Of a stretch of 64,000 nucleotides of DNA, positions 58,637 through 64,000 are shown one piece after another. The position numbers and the translations under genes are program-made. Position 1 is the first letter of the stretch, and the number at the start of each line of letters is the position of its first letter. The stretch comes from DATFQI01 sp963816955 (GTDB taxonomy: Bacteria; Actinomycetota; Thermoleophilia; Solirubrobacterales; Solirubrobacteraceae), in assembly GCA_963816955.1 (NCBI GenBank), contig CAWFME010000005.1, positions 806,001-870,000 on the forward strand. Direction: 5' to 3'. Under the pieces are notes generated by a model, which saw only the letters and a program-made list of their open reading frames with translations, was not told the origin of the DNA and did no database searches.

Positions 58637-58918
58637 ATGGCTGCCACGCGCATTCGCTGGGACCGCTTGGGGCGCTGGGCGCTGATCGCCGTCTTCGCCT
58701 TCGTCCTCTACCTCTACGTCGGCCCGGCGGTCTCCTGGGTCTCGACCTACCACCAGGCGGGCGAGAAGCGCCAGGAGGTCGCGGCGCTGAAGGCGCGCAA
58801 CGCCGAGCTCAAGGAGCGCCGCAAGGAGCTGCGCGACCGGCGCGCGCTGGAGCGTGAGGCCCGCCGGCTGGGCATGGTCAAGGCCGGCGAGAAGGCCTTC
58901 GTCGTCCGCCTGCCGTGA
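58637..58918 (+). CDS. FtsB/DivIC-type septum formation initiator protein
   Basis: 93 residues. Short cytoplasmic N-terminus, one membrane helix (ALIAVFAFVLYLYVGPAVSW, about 15-36), an extracellular coiled coil (EVAALKARNAELKERRKELR) and the short ARRLGMVKAGEKAFVV that ends this family. Part of the divisome subcomplex with FtsL and FtsQ. Position downstream of eno agrees with actinobacterial order. Confidence 0.9.
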   Translation: MAATRIRWDRLGRWALIAVFAFVLYLYVGPAVSWVSTYHQAGEKRQEVAALKARNAELKERRKELRDRRALEREARRLGMVKAGEKAFVVRLP

Positions 58919-58936
58919 CGTTCTAGTCTCGGATGC

Positions 58937-59260
58937 ATGTCGTTCGAGACCTCGTTGGCGCAGTGGCGCGAGGGTGAGCGCCGGCTCGCCGAGGCGCCCG
59001 CGTACCAGCAGGACGCGCTGGAGCGCGTGACGCGCCGGATCGCCGCCGAGCTGCGGCGCCGGCTGGGAGGGGCGTTCACGACGGAGGAGCTCTCGGACCT
59101 CTACGAGGAGCTCGGCACCGGCTGGGCGATGGACATCGCCGTCAGCGCGGCCCCCGAGCACCCCTACGCCTGGGACGCCCGCGTGGTGGCCGACGCGGCG
59201 TTCGCGCGCTACGTGCGCGGCGCCGTGGACTTCGCGGGCGGCCGCCGCCGCGTCATGTGA
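58937..59260 (+). CDS. Conserved-looking small protein, unknown function
   Basis: 107 residues. TAGTCT lies 7 bases before the ATG. Helical, charged (SLAQWREGERRLAEAPAYQQ), ending with VRGAVDFAGGRRRVM. No membrane segment. No family recognised; it may be a local partner of the division protein upstream, but nothing shows this. Confidence 0.65.
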   Translation: MSFETSLAQWREGERRLAEAPAYQQDALERVTRRIAAELRRRLGGAFTTEELSDLYEELGTGWAMDIAVSAAPEHPYAWDARVVADAAFARYVRGAVDFAGGRRRVM

Positions 59261-59367
59261 GCACGCGGGTGAAGACGTGCCGCCCCGTGCGCCCACGGCA
59301 GCACGCGGCTCGCCACGGCGGCGTGATAGCCGCGGCGCCAGGCGATCGCGCGCTCCGCGGGGCTCAT
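59253..59367 (-). CDS. Possible 37-residue small protein coupled to the GNAT gene (apparent frameshift)
   Basis: The ATG (59367-59365) overlaps the GNAT stop (ATGA), the same junction used by many gene pairs here. It reads MSPAERAIAWRRGYHAAVAS, continues RVLPWAHG, then turns Arg-rich. One base over, the frame reads HVFTRVLT and stops at 59253. With a one-base correction near 59285 the protein is about 37 residues. Without it the frame runs to 59209. No homologue recognised. Confidence 0.35.
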
Positions 59368-60053
59368 GGCTGGGACGGATGGGAATTGATCAGCCAGTGC
59401 AGGACGGTGAGGCGCTCGAAGCCGAGCCGCTCGTACAGCGGCCCCGCGCCCCCGATCGCGTCCGTGGGCACGAACACGATCTCGTGCCGCTCGGCGCGGG
59501 CGGCGTGCAGCACCGCGGCGATCGTGGCCGTGGCCAGCCCGCGGCCGCGCGCCGAGGGTGTCGTGAAGACGTCCTCGAGCATCCCGTCGCGGCCGCCGTC
59601 GACCAGCAGCGAGTAGGCGAGCGGGCGACCCTGCTCGAACGTCGCGAAGGCCCGCGTGGGCGTGGCCGAGAACATGCGGCGGTCGGCCTCGTGGGCGTCG
59701 CGGACCTCGTCCTCGCCCTTGGCCCACGGCTCGGAGCGGATCCACTCGTCGCGCAGGGCCCGCACATGGCCGTAGGGGACCTCCTCGGCGAGCGCCACGG
59801 CCGCGGGCGGCTCCTGCGCGCCGTCGCGGCCGAGCAGCAGCACCGGCTCCTCACGCCAGCCGCGCGCCTCGAGCGCCGGCACGAGCGCCTCGTCCGCGGC
59901 CAGCACGCGCCGGAACGACACCGCGGCCAGCAGCTCGTCCACGAGCGCCTCGGCCTCATCGGCGCCCGTGGGCCCGTGCAGCACCACCCCGTGCAGGTGC
60001 GGCACGTGCGGCAGCGAGGGGGTGCTGATCAGCGTCGCGCGGTCGCTCCGCAC
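59364..60053 (-). CDS. GNAT-family N-acetyltransferase
   Basis: 229 residues from the GTG at 60053. C-terminal GNAT domain: LEDVFTTPSARGRGLATATI (acetyl-CoA loop RGRGLA) and GAGPLYERLGFERL. The N-terminal about 100 residues are a degenerate half (EALVPALEARGWREEPVLLL). Coding-like sequence (LAERARAFDLALFERAADEV) continues upstream in frame to the previous gene but has no ATG, GTG or TTG start, so the N-terminus may be longer and broken by an indel. Substrate unknown. Confidence 0.8.
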   Translation of the reverse strand: MRSDRATLISTPSLPHVPHLHGVVLHGPTGADEAEALVDELLAAVSFRRVLAADEALVPALEARGWREEPVLLLGRDGAQEPPAAVALAEEVPYGHVRALRDEWIRSEPWAKGEDEVRDAHEADRRMFSATPTRAFATFEQGRPLAYSLLVDGGRDGMLEDVFTTPSARGRGLATATIAAVLHAARAERHEIVFVPTDAIGGAGPLYERLGFERLTVLHWLINSHPSQP

Positions 60054-60126
60054 GACCTCGTCGGCCGCGCGCTCGAACAGCGCGAGGTCGAACGCGCGGG
60101 CGCGCTCGGCGAGCCCGCCGGGCCCG

Positions 60127-60699
60127 TCAGTCCTCGTCGTCGCCCCCGCCCGCGCGACGGATCACGATCTGGTCCTCCTCGATCGTGACCTCGACGGGAC
60201 GGTGGCCGGCCCAGTGCTCGGCGTAGACGGGGTCGTCGGTCACGTCGGGGTCCAGCCAGAGGCCGTAGCCCTCCTCGCCGTGGTCGAACGTGCCCTCGAG
60301 CGGCTTGCCGGCGGTGCGGCGGCGCGAGCGGCCCCCGCGGGAGCGCGCGCGCTTCGGCGTGGGCTTCTCCTCGTCCCCCTCGGCGGGCTCGCCCGCCTCC
60401 TCGGCCTCGGCGGCCTTCTTGGCGGCCTCCTCGGCCGCCTTGGCCTCCTCCTCGGCCCGGCGCGCGGCCTCGGCCTCGAGCTCGGCCGCGATCGCGGCGT
60501 CGTCCTCCGCGCGCAGGTCGATCTCGGTATCGGCGCCCGAGGCGTCCTCGCCGCCGGGCTCGAGCCCCTGCTCGCGCTTGAACGCCTGGATCTGCTGCAC
60601 GGTGACCTCCAGCTGGTGGGCGATCCACGCGTCCGTACGCTCTTGGCGCACCCACCCGCGGATCTGGTTAAGCTGAGGACGCAGGGACCTTCGGCTCAT
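60127..60699 (-). CDS. Unknown protein with N-terminal HTH-like segment and Ala/Glu coiled coil
   Basis: 190 residues. N-terminus (QIRGWVRQERTDAWIAHQLE, then VTVQQIQAFKREQGL) looks like a small helix-turn-helix. It is followed by a long charged Ala/Glu/Lys coiled coil (about 60-110), a basic patch (RARSRGGRSRRR) and a compact acidic C-terminal domain (GYGLWLDPDVTDDPVY, PVEVTIEEDQIVIRR). It may bind nucleic acid through the basic patch. Family not recognised; inference only. TAGTCT lies 10 bases before the ATG. Confidence 0.7.
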   Translation of the reverse strand: MSRRSLRPQLNQIRGWVRQERTDAWIAHQLEVTVQQIQAFKREQGLEPGGEDASGADTEIDLRAEDDAAIAAELEAEAARRAEEEAKAAEEAAKKAAEAEEAGEPAEGDEEKPTPKRARSRGGRSRRRTAGKPLEGTFDHGEEGYGLWLDPDVTDDPVYAEHWAGHRPVEVTIEEDQIVIRRAGGGDDED

Positions 60700-60860
60700 C
60701 GCGCGCCGCAGACTAGCAACACGTGGCGCGCGACTCGGGTGCAGGCCCTATGGCGCAGGCGGCGAAGAGGGTCTAAGCTCGCCAGTGCCTCAGAGGGGGG
60801 CGATGAGCGGGCGTCGCGCCCAAGTGAATCCTGCTGCCAGGGAGGCGGGGTCAAGAGGAA

Positions 60861-61094
60861 ATGCTGGTACTGACAAGAAAGTCCAACCAGTCGATCATGA
60901 TCGGCGATGACATCGAGGTATCCGTCTTGTCGATCATGGGCGAGAAGGTCCGTATCGGCATCCAGGCGCCGCGGGACATCCCCGTGTTCCGCAAGGAGGT
61001 CTACCTCGAGATCCAGCAGGAGAACGTCGCCGCTGGCGCGTCTGCGCGGGCAGAGGTCGACGACGCCTTGAAGCGGCTCAGCTCCAAGGGCTGA
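60861..61094 (+). CDS. csrA: Carbon storage regulator CsrA
   Basis: 77 residues. Dimeric RNA-binding protein that controls translation of target mRNAs. MLVLTRKSNQSIMIGDDIEV and VRIGIQAPRDIPVFRKEVY with the RNA-contacting residues are intact. SD-like AGAGGAA just before the ATG. A TAAGCT box at 60773-60778 would give a leader of about 75 bases, unusual among the leaderless genes here. No fliW, flagellin or other motility gene is in the window. Confidence 0.95.
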   Translation: MLVLTRKSNQSIMIGDDIEVSVLSIMGEKVRIGIQAPRDIPVFRKEVYLEIQQENVAAGASARAEVDDALKRLSSKG

Positions 61095-61097
61095 GCT

Positions 61098-61382
61098 TTA
61101 ACCCATTACGTAGTAGAGCGTCTGGAACATCGCGATGGTCACGATGACCGCCGTCGCGATGAGCACGAACACGAGCAGCCAGAACCGGTTGGTCCCCTGC
61201 TTCTTCGTGCGGTAGGAGTGCCGGCGCCGACTGCGCTGCTCGGCCTCGGCCCGGAGGCGCTCGCGCCGGTGGCGGTCCTCCTCGATCTCGTCGACGAAGG
61301 CCTCTTCGATCTCGGCCAGGCTCTGACGCATTCGCATGGGCGGGCCCAAGGGTACCATCGGGAACCCGCGCTGAGCGGTCAC
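61098..61382 (-). CDS. Small C-terminally anchored membrane protein, unknown
   Basis: 94 residues from a GTG immediately after the nuclease stop; ATG 61358 or 61337 are alternatives. Acidic/basic helical cytoplasmic part (QSLAEIEEAFVDEIEEDRHR), a basic stretch, then one membrane helix at the C-terminus (FWLLVFVLIATAVIVTIAMF). No family recognised. Ends 3 bases from csrA, convergent. Confidence 0.7.
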   Translation of the reverse strand: MTAQRGFPMVPLGPPMRMRQSLAEIEEAFVDEIEEDRHRRERLRAEAEQRSRRRHSYRTKKQGTNRFWLLVFVLIATAVIVTIAMFQTLYYVMG

Positions 61383-61898
61383 TCAGCCCGCACCCCCGCA
61401 CTCCGCCCATAGTCCGCGTCCGGACAAACGGGCCCGCCTTGCGAGGCGCCGGAACTCCCGCTCGTGCGCGACGTTGGGCGGGAAGGTCGCGACGGTCGCG
61501 TACCCGCGCCGGACGAGCTCCGCGTTGACGAACAGCCCGTCGCGGGCGCGGTAGACGTAGGCGAGCAGGCGGCCGTAGCGGTCGCGCGCCTCGACGTCGC
61601 GGACCAGCCGCACTCGCTCGCCGCCGACCAGCCGCTCGTTGTAAGCGCTCGCCCGCTTGGCGAAGCACTCGACGGGCGTGCCGGGCTTGACGGACTCGGG
61701 CGTGTCGACGCCGATGTAGCGCACGGCCTCCTCGCCGGCGGGCCCGTCGACGCGGATCGTGTCGCCGTCGACGACGCGGACGACGCGCGCGGTGTCGCTG
61801 CGCGCCGGGGGCTCCCCGGTCGTCACCGAGCAGCCGCAAACGGCGGTGCAGAGCGCCAGGGCGAGCGCCGCGAGCGGGTGTCGGAGGGCGCTGCGCAT
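61383..61898 (-). CDS. Thermonuclease-family (SNc) lipoprotein
   Basis: 171 residues. Signal peptide with lipobox-like AVCGC (Cys about 23). Staphylococcal nuclease fold: VVDGDTIRVDG, VRYIGVDTPES with active-site Arg and Glu, and RDRYGRLLAYVY with the second catalytic Arg. Probably a calcium-dependent extracellular nuclease held at the membrane. Apparently complete. Confidence 0.9.
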   Translation of the reverse strand: MRSALRHPLAALALALCTAVCGCSVTTGEPPARSDTARVVRVVDGDTIRVDGPAGEEAVRYIGVDTPESVKPGTPVECFAKRASAYNERLVGGERVRLVRDVEARDRYGRLLAYVYRARDGLFVNAELVRRGYATVATFPPNVAHEREFRRLARRARLSGRGLWAECGGAG

Positions 61899-61945
61899 GG
61901 CGCTTGCGGCGTTCGGCGGCCGCGGTTCGTACTGTACGCCGCCGA

Positions 61946-63058
61946 ATGGACGCCAAGTTCACCGGGCCGAGCTACACGCTGGGCATCGAGGAGGAGCTGA
62001 TGATCCTCGACGGCGAGACGTGCGCGCTCGCCAACGAGATCGACGCCGTCGTCGCCGCCTACGAGGGCAAGGGCGAGGGCGAGGTCAAGCCCGAGCTGCT
62101 GCAGTCGGTGCTCGAGATCGCCACCCCGCCCTCGAAGGACCTCGCCGAGGCCGGCGACCACATCCGCCGACTGCGCCGCGACGTCGCCGAGGCCGCCGCG
62201 ACCAAGGGGCTGTCGATCGGCTCGGCCGGCACCCACCCGACCGCGCTGTGGGAGGAGCAGCGGGTCTCCGCCGACCCGCGCTACCGCGAGCTGATCGCCG
62301 CGCTGAAGTTCATCGCGCGCCAGGAGATCATCTTCGGGCTGCACGTCCACGTCGGCATCGACGACCCCGAGAAGGCGATCCACGTCGCCAACGGGATGCG
62401 CGTGCACGTGCCGATCCTGCTCGCGCTCAGCGCCAACTCGCCCTACTGGCGCTCGGACGAGACCGGCCTGGCGTCCACCCGGATGCCGATCTTCCGCGCC
62501 TTCCCGCGCGTCGGCATCCCGCCCCACTACGAGAACTGGTCCGACTACGAGAACCGGATCGGCTTCATGGTCGACGCGGGCGTGATGTCCGACGAGACCT
62601 ACCTCTGGTACGACGTCCGCCCTCACCCGCGCTTCGGCACGGTCGAGATCCGGGCGATGGACGCGCAGACGCACGTCGAGCACACGCTCGCGCTGACCGC
62701 GCTGATCCAGGCGATGGTCAAGGAGCTCGCGGAGCACTACGAGGCCGGCAAGCAGCTCGGCTCCTACCCGTACGAGATGCTCGACGAGAACAAGTGGCTC
62801 GCCGCCCGCCACGGGCTCGAGGGCGAGCTCGTCGACCTCCCCGAGCGCAAGATGGTGCCCGCCAAGGAGCTCGGCCGGCGCCTCTACGACCGGCTGCGCG
62901 AGCACGCGCAGGACCTCGGCGGCGGCGACGAGCTGGAGGGCATCCTCGACCTGCTCGAGAAGGGCACGGGCGCGACCCGCCAGCGCGTCGTGTACGAGGC
63001 GAACCACGACTGGGCGGAGCTGCTCAAAGAGATCGTCGCGGCCACAACGGCCGATTGA
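61946..63058 (+). CDS. GCS2-family carboxylate-amine ligase (YbdK-like)
   Basis: 370 residues. ATP-grasp-like glutamate-cysteine ligase family 2: TLGIEEELMILDGET, SIGSAGTHPTALWEE, GLHVHVGIDDPEKA, ANSPYWRSDETGLASTR and GTVEIRAMDAQT. YbdK-type enzymes have weak glutamate-cysteine ligase activity; the natural product here is unknown. ATG 61946 is chosen over 61904 since the upstream peptide is Arg-rich. TACTGT lies 10 bases upstream. Confidence 0.9.
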   Translation: MDAKFTGPSYTLGIEEELMILDGETCALANEIDAVVAAYEGKGEGEVKPELLQSVLEIATPPSKDLAEAGDHIRRLRRDVAEAAATKGLSIGSAGTHPTALWEEQRVSADPRYRELIAALKFIARQEIIFGLHVHVGIDDPEKAIHVANGMRVHVPILLALSANSPYWRSDETGLASTRMPIFRAFPRVGIPPHYENWSDYENRIGFMVDAGVMSDETYLWYDVRPHPRFGTVEIRAMDAQTHVEHTLALTALIQAMVKELAEHYEAGKQLGSYPYEMLDENKWLAARHGLEGELVDLPERKMVPAKELGRRLYDRLREHAQDLGGGDELEGILDLLEKGTGATRQRVVYEANHDWAELLKEIVAATTAD

Positions 63059-63059
63059 G

Positions 63060-63079
63060 AACGGTTTCGCCTGCCAGGC
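63060..63079 (-). repeat. 20-bp repeat, copy 2 (inverted relative to 4232-4251)
   Basis: AACGGTTTCGCCTGCCAGGC is the exact reverse complement of 4232-4251. It begins one base after the ligase stop codon. Confidence 0.7.
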
Positions 63080-63156
63080 CCGGACCCCAACGGGTCGGGG
63101 CGCAGCACCCGAAAGAATCGCGGGTCCGGGGCCTTCGGCGACGTATCCTGTCGAGC

Positions 63157-63912
63157 ATGGCCAGCGGCCCGGACCTCTTCGTGGTGTGCCGCAGCTGCGG
63201 GCGGGAGGTGTCGCCGTACATCACCGAGTGCCCGTACTGCGGCAACCGCCTGCGCAAGCGCGCGCCGAAGCTCGAGCGCGGCGGGACTCCGAAGCCGCCC
63301 AAGCCCCCGCGCAAGCGCCCCTCGCTGGGGCGGCTGAAGCCGGGGGAGATACCCGGCATCCGCGGCGAGCAGCGGCCCTACGTCACGATCCTCCTGGTCC
63401 TCGCGGCGATCGTCGTGACGATCCTCTTCAACGCGGGCCTGTTCTTCCTCGACGACCTCGCGCTCGGCACCGGGGTCACCGACGAGTGGTGGCGGACGGC
63501 CACGACGCTGTTCGTCTACAGCCAGAACGGCTACGAGATCGCGGTCCTGGCCGCGGTCTTCCTGTTCGGCTGGCTGCTCGAGCGCCGGCACGGCTCGTGG
63601 GCGCCGCTGCTCGTGTTCTTCGCCGGCGGCGCGGGCGGCATGGCGCTGGCGATCCTCGCCGGCGACGCGACCCGCGCGCAGGGCGCCAACGGCGCCGCCC
63701 TGGCGCTGCTGTGCGCCTGGGCCGTGCGCGACCTGCTCGCCCGCCGGCGCGGTGAGGAGGACGACTCGGACATGCTCGGCGTGCTGGCGATCGCCGTGGT
63801 GCTGATCCTGCTGCCGCTGGCGGCGGAGGAGGCGAGCGCGGTCGCCGGCCTCGGCGGCGGCGCGATCGGCCTCTTGCTCGGCCCGGCGCTCGCGCGGATC
63901 CGCGAGCGCTAG
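63157..63912 (+). CDS. Zinc-ribbon rhomboid-like membrane protein, catalytic Ser replaced
   Basis: 251 residues. N-terminal zinc ribbon (CRSCG, CPYCG), a Pro/Lys-rich linker, then about six membrane helices with rhomboid-like layout (EWWRTATTLFVYSQNGYEIA, GWLLERRHGSWAPLLVFFAG). The position of the rhomboid GxSG serine reads GANGAAL, with Asn instead of Ser, so proteolysis is not expected if the alignment is right. TATCCT lies 7 bases before the ATG. Could act like inactive rhomboids that bind membrane clients; inference. Confidence 0.7.
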   Translation: MASGPDLFVVCRSCGREVSPYITECPYCGNRLRKRAPKLERGGTPKPPKPPRKRPSLGRLKPGEIPGIRGEQRPYVTILLVLAAIVVTILFNAGLFFLDDLALGTGVTDEWWRTATTLFVYSQNGYEIAVLAAVFLFGWLLERRHGSWAPLLVFFAGGAGGMALAILAGDATRAQGANGAALALLCAWAVRDLLARRRGEEDDSDMLGVLAIAVVLILLPLAAEEASAVAGLGGGAIGLLLGPALARIRER

Positions 63913-64000
63913 CTCACCTCGATCGTCCCCGGCGCCCCGGCGCGCAGGCGCCCGACGACCCAGCCGCCGGCTGCCTCGACCCGCTCGGGGGCGACGGCCG
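63909..64000 (-). CDS. Partial gene, C-terminal 29 residues only
   Basis: The reverse strand is open from the window edge to TAG at 63911-63909, giving an end AAGGWVVGRLRAGAPGTIEV-S. Too short to identify. Convergent with the rhomboid-like gene; stop codons overlap by 3 bases. Confidence 0.5.
   Translation of the reverse strand, partial: AVAPERVEAAGGWVVGRLRAGAPGTIEVS

Noticed and set aside
61759..63912. A 717-residue frame covering the ligase gene and the rhomboid-like gene
   Set aside because: The first two thirds are out of frame with the GCS2-family gene. The real start is ATG 63157.

Overview
The window is very GC-rich DNA (one 60-base line inside glmU counts to 83% by hand) packed with short-gap and overlapping genes, many starting with GTG. 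Gene content and order point to a deep-branching actinobacterium of the Thermoleophilia / Solirubrobacterales type (inference, no database search). The housekeeping order rsmI, metG, tatD, rsmA, ispE, then glmU, prs, rplY, pth, mfd, mazG, eno, ftsB-like is the same as a well-known actinobacterial block (for example Mycobacterium Rv1003-Rv1024). Here it is opened up by several accessory insertions.

Layout. 1-4.3 kb: the end of an EAL protein, a frameshifted Hsp20 coupled to Lon protease, and a frameshifted small membrane protein. 4.3-11 kb: one giant secreted RHS/YD-repeat protein with a teneurin-like layout. 11-17.5 kb: two cupredoxins, an R2-like metal oxidase fused to an SCP2 domain and coupled to glycyl-tRNA synthetase, an FmdB zinc ribbon, an EamA transporter and an LCP-family protein. 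17.5-26.4 kb: glucokinase (ROK), rsmI, GNAT, M23 peptidase, metG-tatD-rsmA-ispE, a DedA-PAP2 fusion and a small membrane protein. 26.4-33.7 kb: PucR-type regulator, Eis-like acetyltransferase, MTA phosphorylase family enzyme, DUF1835 protein, SpoIVB-like S55 protein, VOC protein and an HNH endonuclease beside tRNA-Gln. 33.8-43 kb: glmU-prs, a cluster of secreted or unknown proteins with a frameshifted GH2 glycosidase, then rplY-pth. 43.1-49.9 kb: methyltransferase, a membrane GGDEF-EAL protein, a c-di-GMP-I (GEMM-I) riboswitch and two tandem 516-residue secreted subtilases with Trp-rich C-terminal tags. 50-59.3 kb: mfd, parvulin lipoprotein, mazG, eno, an ECF41 sigma factor with its epimerase partner, and an FtsB-like protein. 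59.3-64 kb: GNAT, csrA, a nuclease, a GCS2-family ligase, a rhomboid-like protein lacking the usual Ser, and a partial gene.

The strongest discoveries are: (i) a c-di-GMP riboswitch between a c-di-GMP enzyme gene and secreted proteases bearing repeated RSSWS tags; (ii) a textbook ECF41 promoter pointing at the epimerase next to the sigma gene; (iii) TANNNT -10 boxes 6-8 nt before many start codons, indicating widespread leaderless transcription; and (iv) a recurring pattern of single-base indels that break otherwise well-conserved genes, which is either real decay or assembly error. No CRISPR array, IS element or prophage was seen. No stretch over 300 bases lacks a gene.
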